Positions 26,555 through 39,073 of a DNA stretch of 64,000 nucleotides are shown here, piece by piece. A program made the translations under genes and the position numbers. Origin of the DNA: Acanthochlamys bracteata (taxonomy: Eukaryota; Streptophyta; Magnoliopsida; Pandanales; Velloziaceae); NCBI GenBank assembly GCA_019914995.1, contig CM034136.1, positions 4,727,270-4,791,269 on the forward strand. Direction: 5' to 3'. The first letter of the stretch is position 1; every line of letters starts with the position of its first letter. The notes beneath the pieces were generated by a model that was not told where the DNA came from, ran no database searches, and was given only the letters and a program-made list of their open reading frames with translations.

Positions 26555-29500
26555 TCAGTGCATCAATTTCTCCAACATCTCTGAAGAAATGACGAATAGG
26601 GCACCGCCAAGAACTAAAGAGAGAGTCAGCTTTCCTCCGGGTACCATAAAAGGAAGCTGAGGGGCTTTTGAGGTGCATGAATCTCTCTCTGACCAGGACA
26701 TTAGTGCAGGAAGAACACCAAAAAGAACCAGAACTGCACAAGACAGACATAAACATTCTTAATCTCAATGCTAATAAAGGCAGGATGATGAAGCATATCC
26801 CACAATTTTGCAATACATGAATTTCAACAAGATTTCCTGCTTTGAATAATAGTTACAAGTCCCACTTATATACACTTAGTTAGGAACTACATAGCATGAA
26901 CAGTTGTTTTGGAAAGAAAATTGTTCTTTAACACAAAATTCATAACATAAAGGAAGAAAAAGAAGTGATGATATAGGTCAAGATATTAAGAAGATAGATA
27001 TACGTGAACATAGAATTCCTTCATCTTGTCAATTGATATCTAACCTCAAATGTAAAATATATCTCAAAAAATTCGTAGCATGAGGAGACAGTCTGAATGA
27101 ATTTTTCTGTAAAGAAACAAAACATTCTAAATATATGTTGACAATGGTATGTCTATCCAGCATTGTGATGAATGCATATCTTAAACGTATTATAAGCTGA
27201 GTCCAAAAATAAAAAGAGCCAAAAGAAGGTACTTTGTGGGTTTGCATTATCAGTTCACCATAGGTATTCAGTTCATTCAAGAGTTTATCAGTTGACCTTT
27301 CAATAGAAGTCAAGCAATAGGCTGTGCGCTTACTGTTATCATGTCTCAGGTATTACTAAATAAATAAAGAAAAGAGGACCAGACGACATACCACCATAAG
27401 TTCCTGCAAAATCCAATGCCTTGAAAAATATTTCTGGATCATATAGTGAGAGCAAAAGCGGTGGGACCAACGTCACCAAGAAAGGCAGAGGTTTGCTCTG
27501 ACCAGTTGGCAATTTAAGCACTAGGAACCCAGAAAAGGAAAAGAAGGTGAGGACATATCTGATGACACATGTTTAACTGGTCAAATACCAACATTGTACA
27601 AAAATATATGTTTCAACTATTAACTATATGAATGAGGTATGACATGACTTCTTTCTTTAGCTCGAAGAATCAAACAAATACTTACAGTCAGAAATAAAGT
27701 CTGAAAGTCCTAAAACAAATCCAATATATGATGTAGCAATCGCAAGAAAAGAGAACACCTCAACAATTGGCTGCAATCAAGTACATTTTCAGTCAAATTT
27801 TAAAATTTATAATTTGCGAGGTGTAAATAATTATAATAATGAAATCATACACCAACAATGCCATTAGCTGAGCGCAACTGCTCTAGAGGATCAACAATTT
27901 GATTAGTGTTTACTTCGATATTGTGAATGGTCCCAAGAATCACAGCATTCCAGATAAGAAACAACAGTAGAGGAATCGCTGTGCCAAGTACAATAGCTGT
28001 CCTACAAGACACAAGGTAAGCATTAATCAGAGAGTCATTTGTTTATTAAAGGTAACTAAAAATAGGGTTAGTTAAGTAGATGAAATTATATTTATGATAT
28101 TTACGCCTAGCCCCAATCACGCCAGTGAGAATGCTTGAATTCATAGTTCAAACCTATATGACAAACTACCTTTTCGCATCATCCTATTGATAGATAAAAA
28201 AACATCCTTTATGATGATTGTATGGAGAAATAACATTTCATAAATATAAATTAATGCACATTTGTATTCTGTAGACAAAAGTGGTAAAGAATTGTGTATA
28301 CCTAACTTTAGATAAGTTACCCTCCAGAGTTGCACAAAGGACTGGAACGACATTCTGGAAAAGAAGAAGACAAGCTGATAACGCAAATAATATTACAGTT
28401 GTAATTAACTACAAAAAATCTTGGTGAACTTACCTGGTAAACAAATGCAAGCACTATTATGGGTATGCTATGTGGGACAGCCTCAAAGTTAGTTTGCAGA
28501 AGAGAATCCCAGTGGAGATCTCGACTTGCAACTCCCTACAAACATGAGCAACTTCGGTAGTAAAACAATGATTAAACAATGGGCATGTAACATTGAGGCA
28601 GGACTTCCCAGAGTAAACTCATAGGGAACTAGAGTTATATTTGCATCTAGTCATTCATGTGAGTCTAGCATTGTACTATTCTTCCAAAAGTTTAACTTGG
28701 CTTCAATTTAGTCTGTCATTGGTATGATATACTTCAACTGATATTGTTTTGCACCATATAAATGTAAAACTTAAAACTCAAAACTGGAAGTTGCTAAGTT
28801 GCATGCCGTCCATTCTCCTTAAGGAAATCAACAACAGAATGGAGTTTTAGTATATTCAAAGAATCAAAATTCTGCTGAGAACACAGAATGTTTTAGAAAA
28901 GACATGGCCAAACAACTACTAGTTAATAGAGATGAAGAAATTACCACAAGAGCTGAAAAAGATAAGAGAATACCGACAACCAAAAAACCATTTATTGCAC
29001 CAATAAGACGCTGGCTGCAACAGAAACGAAAAGATCAAATTAGGAAGCAAGACGAGTAGATTACAAATGAATTATAGGTTGGGTTTACTGGAAGAACCAT
29101 AACATCATATCATAAATCTGTGCAGCAGTTTTGCTAGATTTAAATTGAAGATGGACCTGCAGCTTCAGTTAAATTATTTAAATTGGCTTCCATAGAATGC
29201 ATCAAATAGGATACCCACCTCATTAGTCCAGAGTCCGTTCAACCCTAAAATGTTATCAGACCTACTGTATGTAACTACATGAGAGATGGCCAACTCATCT
29301 TAAATACAGAAAACAGAAGCAACATTTACATTCAGTGTTAGTTTTGCTTGCTTACTTCTCCAAAGTCTTATGGTCAAGGACAAACTATTAGCAACAATAA
29401 TATAAAACTTGAGACTGCAGGCTTCATTAATTGAAGGTACAAAGGCTTGTGGAGTGTACAAATGTACAAGATCACAAATCTAGGCAATCTCTTGAGAAAA

Positions 29501-32500
29501 AGGAATACCTTCCAAAATAACATATCCCTCCGAAAGTTAACGAAAATAAAGCAGCACTTTCCCATCTGCAGAAGAGTCAAAGTTCTTCATGAAAAGAGTT
29601 GCAACTAGTTACAAGATGTTATGGAAAAATATCATAACCCTAAGCTTAGCCCAGAATACTGAACACCAATCTCCAACTACATCTAAGTTCCACAAAACCA
29701 AAGCATAATGCTGCCTAGTGTCAACATTGATTTTAAAATTCCGCCAATACTGGTACATGTTATGATTATAAATAGCTGTAGACATGTTAAAATGTAGGAA
29801 AACAGCTGTAGATGTCTGTCTAGGAGACAAGTCTCCTAGACAAAATGCACTTTCAAGGTAAGTTCTAGAAACAAAAGTCACCTATGGTTATCTATAAGAG
29901 CAAAGTGATTATTGAGGCCAAGAAACAGATGTTCCAACTTCTAAATTTATATTACTACCCTAATGCAGTTTGAATCTACCTTAAGACCTAAGACACAGTT
30001 CTGAAAGGGATAGAATAAAAACCTCTTCTTTGTTGGAAACTATACAGAGCACAATTTTGGACAATACGCACGCATTACTAGTGTAAAGTTGTATTTAGGC
30101 ATAACCACGACAGAAGAAACATAATCTAAGTTGACACTATCTCCTTAACAAGGGGGTTTGCCTGATTTGCTAAAATAAACATAAGAAGTTGAAGGTCCAA
30201 ATTCATACAATGGAATGCCGAGGTAATTTGTTAAGATATCTGAAGAGCGGGCCACATAGGCAACAAGAAGTGCATAATGTATAAAGATATATGACCAGCT
30301 GCAGAAAAGAAAGGGAGAAAAAAAGAACAGTCATAATGCAAGTGGCAAATATATATTAAAGCTAAGCTTTAAAAAGAAAGTCATCAGGATGCGTATACAT
30401 GATCCAAAAGAAGTATACAAGCGGCAAACCTTTCTTTGTGGGCAAAAAGTAGCAATAAAAATATTTGGATTTTGTTAATGCCAATGTTACTCGGACTTCA
30501 GGTTTGGGTACAAATCCGTGTGTCACATGAGACAAAAGTTGAATACTATGGACAATTGGATATGATATTTAAATTAATTTAAAATGCTAATTATTCGCAA
30601 AAAAACGATGAATCATCTATATTATCAAGTACTAGTAATGTTTTACTCTAAATTCTAACCAATACACTCCTTGTAATCCCAAATTATATATTAAATATGC
30701 ATAATTTTCCTAAAAAAATAATGACAAGCGTGGAACAAAGGATCCTACTATCCTATATCCTACCCAAGGATTCAAGTGTTAGACACTCGTAATTCGAAGA
30801 GTTCAAGAAACATAGCTCATGCATGAACATAACTCAAGGCAAATGAAACACCATCAGCTTAACTTTTTTTACTTTTTGGACTTCTTTTCTCCACCTAATA
30901 TTATTGACCAAGTTGCTATTTTAGCAGGTTGACTACAAGATTGATCATCAAAATTTCCAGCGAAAAACCGTTGGCCATGCACTCATGTTTTACTATGACC
31001 ATTTTCTCAGATAAAAGCAGGTATTATTTCAGATTCACTATTATCAATAAAGCAATATGCCTCCTTCACCAGTTTCTTTGTTGCAGAATTGCAGTTAATA
31101 TACCCTCCCTTGAGGTTTATTTGATTTGCATTTGTATGTTGACAGAAGTGATGAAGCATCTTCTCTGAACATATGCATGACAAATTGTTGAAATAAAGGC
31201 TCTAGAGGCTGATATATGGCAATAAAGAACCAACACAAACATAATTAGCTCATGTGATCACCTATTATTATGGATTAGATAAGTTGCATGAGCCTGCACA
31301 ACATCATAGAGGGCTTCCAACATAGTATTCTATGCAATCGTACATAAGTATAAGCCCAAAAGAAGTGTAGCCTCAACCAAACCATGCCAAAAATTGCTAG
31401 CTAGTCCTCTAGAAGTTGGAAAGACCAAAACTTTAAGACATTATGATAGTAAATGGTATTGTCAGGAATGTCGCAATTCTGCTGACGAGTGGCAGAAAGA
31501 GCTTAAGGAAGCTCTAGGAAGTCAATTTGCTAGCATAAATCATGAAAATCAGCTTTTGGGGTTTTTACCTTTGCATAAAGTAGACTCAAATGAGACTATT
31601 AGAAAATGTTTCACATAATCTCAATATGCAGATTCCTTTTCTTGAGATAAGCTATCAACTCTGTGCTTAAGCAGAAATTAAACCAGTTATATTGTCTCTG
31701 CATCAAATCGTAATAAGCCTATAGGCATGAGGAAGAATGCAAAGGGCACAGTCCTCACTAGAATAAAGATTTGTAATTACATATATAATGCACATGCATG
31801 GTAGAATCAGTGAAGGTCACTGTTGTAGGGAGGTATAATGATACCTCTTTAAAGGTATTTGTGGACGTCTTACATCAAAGTGCATGTTCGTGCAGATATT
31901 AATCATGTAATGACTACTTATGCCACCAGCATGCAGTTTAAATAAGAACGCTGGCTATGATTGGAGATAATATTACAAAGATTAAATGCTCCCATAAGAA
32001 AATGAATGTGCATGTTGTAATTTGATGTATTCACATGTTTTTCCCTCCTAGAACAATGCTATTAAAGCATAATATTCTAAACAAATCAACTCATAGAATA
32101 TTGGAAGTTCATTTAGTTCTAAAAACTATAAACGCACTAACATGTGCTTATCTTAAACCAAAAGTTGCAGCTATGGTTTTCTTTAGTATGTCTTTCTGAA
32201 CTATATTTATGCTGCACAGGTGAGTAGGTCTCACCATCCAGAGCAACAAAACAACGACACTAATCTTTGAATTAAATATACAGAGGCAACCAAGGTAAAT
32301 TTAACACTACGTAACCAATTTTCCAGTTAAGTGTTACCAAGCAACTTGAACTCCAAGTCTTCCGAGGGTTCTCATAGCCATGGAAACCTGAAAGATAATA
32401 AATACCACTGGGTATTAAGCCAGACTGCTTATAATTGACTCTCAGATGAGCACCCAGACCTTTATTTGGGAGATAAAACAAATGTCAAAGATTTGATAGA

Positions 32501-34733
32501 AATGAGAATTTGTGCAGGATTTGAGGTCTTTCAGAAAATTGAATGTACAACTGTAGTGAAGATGAAAATTTCGTAAGCAAAATGCAGAAAGACAGAACTG
32601 CCTTGGTTTATGACATGCGATACACTGAGAAGTCCTTAACCTATTTCAGTTAATCATAAACAAAATATTTTTCTTGTAAACCAGAATCTCCTAAAGCACG
32701 TGCATACACAGCTATGTCGACAACCTAACTTATCTGTGCCTCTTTTCCTACAGAAGAAATGCGAGACAACCTAATTTAGTAAGCAAAATGCTGAAAGACA
32801 AAAAACTTATCTGTGCCTCTCACATAAGACGTTGATGGATAACCAAATGAAGATTTGAATGGACAAGTTTTAAATAGTTAACAGTAATCCATATGTACAA
32901 ACAACCATTACAGAGTAATTAGGTATACTTCTAGGAATAATGCAGTATAGTATTTACCAATGAGACGCCTCCAGAACCAAGTTCACACATTGTATTTACA
33001 TTTACTTCTGCAATTAACAATCCAGTCACAACCTGCAATTTGTTCGAGTTGTTACAAAAAAGATTACAGATGGCTACAAAAAGAAGGAATAATCACTAAA
33101 ACTCCATGGGTTACAAAAGAAGTTAAATAACCTTTAGAAACTAGTCTGATAGCATTTAATAATCTGAATGTTGCTAACTGAGTTTTTTCATTGCCTATAA
33201 TGTTATTACCATATGAAACAAGGAAAGAATGCATGTTAATTTACTGTTATTACCATGTAAAACCAGCAAAGAATGCACGTTATTGCAGAGGCCAAGAATC
33301 CAGCTTCTTGAGTGACAGCAGGTATAGCAAGAATTCCTGCACCTACCTACAAGATTTGATAGTTTCACAAAATAACAATGATGAGAAAAATAGGCTCCAA
33401 GAAGCCAAGGTGATTGCACATTTATTGTTAAAATGGTTTTGCCATGAACTTATAGTTTTCATTTTTGTCTGGTTCAACTCTTTCCAGGCCAAAAAGTGAA
33501 CCTGTTGCCTGCAACACTACACATGTTTCGGTGAAATCTCAAAGGCACAAGGACTTTGCAAGCTCATACACATTTTCGAGGACTCAACGGATCATGGCCA
33601 CTTTCTGGCTACAGAGCTCTTGAATGATGCAAAACAAAACAGTTGTCCCTGATTGCACTACAAGTGACGATACCAGACCTCAGGATCTCAATAATGCAAA
33701 AGACCGAACTAAAAGTAAAGCAAATGCACTCTAAGGTATATGCTCCTATAATGCTTATCGCAAGAAAGAGGGCATCATTGCAATTCAGGAAAATATTTTA
33801 TACATGCATGTTTGACAAAACCTACAAGCAACAATCTATTCAGATAAAGCTAGGTCACAAATTTATAAGGGAAGGCCAGATGCCACAATGTCACAAACAT
33901 CAAATGTGGTATATTCATGTGAGCAGCTACTACTTTGTGCTTTTCCTATTTTACCTTAGATTTTGTTAATACATATTATTCCTGCCTTTCAATTATCATT
34001 GCTGTAGTGTTTGAAGATGGGTATTGGTACAGCTGATTATGACATCCAGCTAGACCTCTAGAGTCACAATCTACAAGGTTTAATCATCTCAGGAAATCCT
34101 AAACCTCTCAATCAATCTTTAACATCCCTTCATTTCCTAGCTTAAGCAATGAGAAGACACTAAAATAAGATAATTCACTTAAATCTCAAGCCTAGTAACT
34201 TAAGAGAAGGCAATAATGAGATCCATTGCGTTTAAGTCACCTACATTACACATTAGCACTGTATAGCAAAGCAAAAGTCTCCACACTCCACTAGGCAAAA
34301 ATTCAAACAAGAACTAAGAAAACAAGAGACCCTTACCGTAGTTCCAGCTACAAGGAAAATTGCGCTAGTAACACTACCTGTTCCAATTCATGAAAAACAC
34401 AAATTCTATAATCAGAGAACAAAAAAAAGTCTAAAATTGAAATTAGCAAATGGTAATTACTAGTAGGTAATCACCAGGTTCGTGCTTCATAGTAGCTTGA
34501 TTGAGGTTAGAGAAAAGCCTCTCGAACTCCTTTGTCTCCGTTCCCTGCCGTTGTACCGAGCACCTGAATCGTGAATAGCAACGCGACAATGACCGATGAT
34601 TGTGTTGCAGCGCTCCAAACAATAATGAATTTGAGCTCTTTTGAATTCTCATTCTGAATAATGTTTCTGCAGATTTTCTCGAGTCGGTAGCTAGCAACAG
34701 AGAAGAAGTTGGAAATTTAGTTGCTATCGCCAT
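26555..34733 (-). CDS. Plastid-type tryptophan/tyrosine permease-like transporter, 14 exons
   Basis: Fourteen exons on the minus strand, in transcript order: 34733-34475, 34377-34337, 33346-33254, 33032-32958, 32387-32338, 30298-30209, 29565-29509, 29014-28945, 28535-28434, 28354-28302, 28001-27851, 27770-27686, 27520-27392, 26733-26555. They give 477 residues and all phases close. Residues 1 to about 75 are Ser/Arg-rich and acid-poor (MAIATKFPTSSLLLATDSRK), as in a chloroplast transit peptide. The rest is a polytopic protein with the HAAAP-family signature SAIFLVAGTTVGAGILAIP in helix 1 and further hydrophobic helices such as FLASAITCILCWFYMVVTG, SYIFIHYALLVAYVA, INGFLVVGILLSFSALV, IVLGTAIPLLLFLIWNAV, IVEVFSFLAIATSYIGFVLG, PFLVTLVPPLLLSLY and LTLSLVLGGALFVISS. 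Bacterial members (TyrP, Mtr) import aromatic amino acids by proton symport; the plant substrate is not established from sequence. Related Arabidopsis proteins are of the At5g19500 type. The long intron at 30299-32337 contains an unrelated open frame on the other strand. Confidence 0.9.
31311..31618 (+). other. Open reading frame of unknown origin inside a permease intron, opposite strand
   Basis: About 100 codons without a stop run antisense within the 2-kb intron at 30299-32337. The part from about 31440 reads like real protein (DSKWYCQECRNSADEWQKEL, then a balanced segment ending at TAA), including a C-x2-C pair. There is no ATG in frame near the beginning. I do not recognise the family. 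It may be a gene fragment captured by insertion into the intron, or chance. Confidence 0.3.
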
Positions 34734-35946
34734 TGGAGAAACTCTTACCTTCCCCCTCCCCTCTGCTAGAACTCGAACAAATGGTTTTCATTTGTTTCAG
34801 ATTACATAGACGAATGGGCCTTTTGGGCTTTTTGCAGTGTGCGTCCTTGCTAGTTTTCTGCAGGCCATTCTGGGCCTTGTTTAATACTATACCTGCTTGG
34901 GAAAGCAGGACCGCACACGTGAGCGTTAGAGCACAGTCGCACGTGTCGTGCCTGATCTCCGGAAAGCTACTTATTTATTATAGAATATTCAAGAACACGA
35001 GGGACTGTAGTGTGAAATAGTTCAGTTAATATTCACGTGATTCCGGAACAAAACTCGCGCTAAGTCTCAACTCTCAACCACTACTCTCTGCCTCGTCTCC
35101 TCGCAATCCATCTCGTTGATATAATAATAATAACAACAACAATTAGAAACAAAGAAGTTTTCGTTTGTTTTAATTCAATCAGCGAGCATTTATTATATAT
35201 CGATTCATTTTAATTTTCTTTTGTATCGCGGACATTCGTCACTAGCTCTTTCCACCAGCGCACAGCTTTGGTAATTACAGTTCGTTTGTTTTGAGCTACT
35301 TGAAACTGGTTGCTAGTTTCAGTCTGTGATTTATATGCTGTTTTTCTTTGTTACCACTTCGAACTCGATCTTTGCTTTATTTGATCAGGTGATCGTGCTT
35401 TAGTTGATTTTCTTTTCGGAAATTTTTGTACGTTTTAGCATTGATTCTTTCTTTCTTATTAGTTAATAATAATGGCATTTTGGTTTGATCTGCTCTGTAA
35501 TATTTCTACTTCTACTACTGGTTCTTCAATGATCTTGAGATAATGATAGTTTTTGTAGCTTGAAGTAAGGGATGCTTTGATTCGACTTTTGGAGATCTGA
35601 TTCATTAATTTTCTCGTCGCATTCCCTAATTGGCATGGCAAAAACAAATTGAAATACGCATTTGCAGCTACTGCAACTGTTTTGATTTCCTGTAATTCAA
35701 TTGGTCTTCCACTGAAGTTGGTGTTTGATTGGAATTTTACAATCTACTTTTCTTTTTAATAAACGATTGCCATAGTAAATTCTGATATGTTTGGTTTAAG
35801 AATTAACATGGAAGGTGTCTCCTCCTTGTGTAGCATCACATGCTTCTGGATTTCTGGATTGATAGTTTCACATACAAAACGGCGGATGTCTGCTAAATAT
35901 TTGATTTTGTTTTAGGTCTGAGATTGTACGAGACACTTGCTCAGTG
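34734..35946. promoter_or_regulatory. Divergent promoter interval of the permease and DPE2, with a DPE2 leader intron
   Basis: The permease is transcribed leftward from 34733 and DPE2 rightward. A probable DPE2 leader exon ends at 35270 (CAGCTTTG|GTAATT), and the leader intron runs to a TTTTAG acceptor at 35915. The leader is then joined to 35916-35946 just before the ATG. The sequence near 34900-34960 contains ACACGTGAGCG and CGCACGTGTCG, two CACGTG-like (G-box/ABRE core) motifs about 27 bases apart, upstream of DPE2. That is consistent with light, clock or ABA control, but only by motif. Confidence 0.55.
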
Positions 35947-38900
35947 ATGGTGACCTTGCGTCTAAAACCTGGGAAGAAGTCCTTGAATACTGTAACATTG
36001 ATTTTCAGAATACCATATTATACTCAGTGGGGGCAGAGCTTGCTTGTCTCTGGCTCTGAGCCAGTGCTTGGATCTTGCAGTGTAAAGCAAGGCCTGGCTT
36101 TGTGTCCGGTACATGAGGAAGATGAGCTCGTATGGTACGGAAAAATTCCAGTCACAGTGGGGTTCAAATGTGAGTATAGTTATTATTTGGTCGATGCTGA
36201 TAGAAATATACTGAGATGGGAAGCTGGAAAGAAGAGGAAATTTTTTTTGCCAAAAGAATGTCAGCCAGGAGATGTAGTACAAGTTCATGATCTTTGGCAG
36301 GTATGCATCTGCCTTCTAATGATTTATACTTGTCATCTAAGACTTTAGTAGCTTAAGCTGATACTATTCATAAAATATACAAGCCTACGGAGGAAAAACT
36401 CTTCACATTGAACAACCCAACTTGTTTATTTGCTTAAGATATTATTTGTAAGTTGCTTACTTGATGGCTAAGTTTTAAAGTTAAATGTGGAGCCTTCTAT
36501 GCTGAGATTTGAAAACAGAGAAGCCAAATGATCTCTCTTAGGATTGTCCTCAACGTGTTCTTCTATAATATATGATCAAGGAGGACCCAACACGTATAGC
36601 TAAAAGCAAGTCTGAGAAAGATAACAATGACTGATATGCATCAGTCTAACCTGAATTCTAGTTGCATAGAAGTGGCAGCATACCTTTCATGTTAGTTTCC
36701 TATCTGAGTATGTTTATACCGCATGAAAATTAGGGCTTGTTTCAATTACACAGACCTCACTTTCTCCCGCCAGATTTTTAGTTCGAACTCACTTTCGGTG
36801 TTTCAGTTTACTCCGAACTCACCGAGCTCACCTATAATTCACTTCTTATCACACTCAGTTTCACCTAACTCACGTCCTATAAATTAAAACACGCCCTTAG
36901 TGCAATTTTTTGTAATTGGTAGCAAAGAGCATCTGCACTCTTCAAACTTGCAGATATTTCATATTACAACCTGACTAGTATTTGCACATGTTAAAATAAA
37001 AAATTCCATAATTCAAAATTCTCTCGCAATACTTCTTCCTACAAAATTGGTACATCTTTTTACTAAAAAGCTGATGCATAATTAGATTGCTTGCATAGTC
37101 AATATGTGACAAGAGATGGTTACGGATCTCAAGATTTTCTAGTCTTTTATATTTTTTCTATGTTAGAAACCTATACATATTGAAATAGCTAAAATGCAAT
37201 TTGATTTGTAAGTGCACATTTATTATATTAGAAAGTTATAAAGTAATCTTGAATCTTTTTATTCCCCACTTAAATATTAACTTTCTGCATAATTTTGTAT
37301 GGAGATCAGGATGCTTCAAATTTCATCTTCTTCAGAAGTGCATTCAAAGATGTCATCTTTGGCGGTGGCAAACACTTGAAAATTGAAGCATCTACTGGAT
37401 CTCTTGAGCAAAATCCAGAACATCAAGGTATGTCTTCATGGCATTTTCAAAACTAGTATGGCCGTACCTTATTATATCATCTTGTGCAGTGAACTATTTG
37501 CCTGAAATACTCTTCAACAGGTCTTATTATACAATTCCAAATTTCCTGTCCCAGAATTGGAGAAGGAACACATGTAAGGCCTTTCTAGTCCATTGTTTAT
37601 GTTTGCAAATTTTCTACTTCATTGCTCTTATACATTGTTAAGATAACAAGATGATTCCAGCAACACAGAATTGTTGGATTTTTGGTTAGTGTTAGAGCAT
37701 ATCTTAACTAAGGAAATGCATTTGAACTCAGGATATTGAAAGTTTCAGCACTACCCTGAAAATAGGGAGTAAGCTACCAAGTAAAAGGTTAGGACTCATG
37801 CTACCATGCTAGGTCACAATCTTTTAAAACTCTGGTGTCAAGCTGCCTCTTCTATTTATTTTACGTTTGGAATCTAGTTTCAAGTGCTAGATGGTCCACA
37901 TCTGCTACTGTTACCTTTCCATTTTAAGTTTCCTCAGGAATTTATCTCGTCTTTTCTTTGATACAAAAGTATAACACTAGTTCATTAATTCTTCTGGCCG
38001 CTACACCCTATCTCCAACTGATCCGCTTCAATGGTGGGCTGGCTGTTAAGCAGAAAAGATAACTCTTCCTGCTCAGGTCATAATTAATGACCTGTATTTG
38101 AAGTTTCAGCCATTCATCTGATGCCTAAATTTTGTGTTGCAGCTGTACGTGACTGGTAATGTAACTCAGTTGGGCGAATGGAAGGTTGAAGATGGTCTGC
38201 AACTTCGATATGCTGGAGACCAAGTTTGGAAAGGGAGCTGTGTAGTTCAAAAAAATGATTTTCCAATTAAATATCCTTTGCAGTTCATATTAGCTTTGAT
38301 TTTAAGATCTAGTTTGTGTAGCTTTTTCAGTTCTATGAGGTTTTATGCTTCTATGAAACTATGTTGATTTTCCAGTTGCTAGCTTTTTGTCCTTAGCAAG
38401 AATCAAACGTACAAATATTGCAAAATGGGGGAGCAAAATGGCATCTCCTCAGAAATCGGTCCAAATAGGGATGTAGCTCTTGATTTCTCATCAGACCAAC
38501 TTCCAAATTGCATTCATCTATCGGATGGTACCTTCAGGGTAAAGTGTTAATCAAGAGTCTATGTACTAATGAAGCCTGAATCAGATGACTGCTTTATGTA
38601 CCTCAGTAAATGGTCATTTTGAATTTTACTGTCTAATTTTATGCTATCTGTGCTAGGAAAAGCCATGGAGGGGTGCTGGTGTTGCTATACCAATGTTTTC
38701 TGTTAGATCTGATGAGGACCTAGGGGTTGGAGAGTTTCTTGATCTGAAGTTGCTTGTCGACTGGGCAGTAGAATCTGGCCTTCATCTAGTTCAGCTTTTG
38801 CCAGTTAATGATACATCAGTTCACAAGATGTGGTGGGACTCATATCCCTACAGGTACTTCAAATATGTTGTCTCTGTATAAGGCAAGTCTCTGAGTGTTT

Positions 38901-39031
38901 TTTTCTATCTCTCTAAATAGGGTGCGTGTTGTGATTTCTGAGCATAGGCGTAGGGACACCAAGACTACTATTGGGCCATTGCTTTCACCACGTACTTTCT
39001 ATGTGACCTATTATTTGTGCTCAGTCTCTCA

Positions 39032-39073
<42 letters not shown>

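Noticed and set aside
33191-33499. Plus-strand frame over permease exon 3
   Set aside because: Antisense of a real exon and flanking intron, with no independent support.
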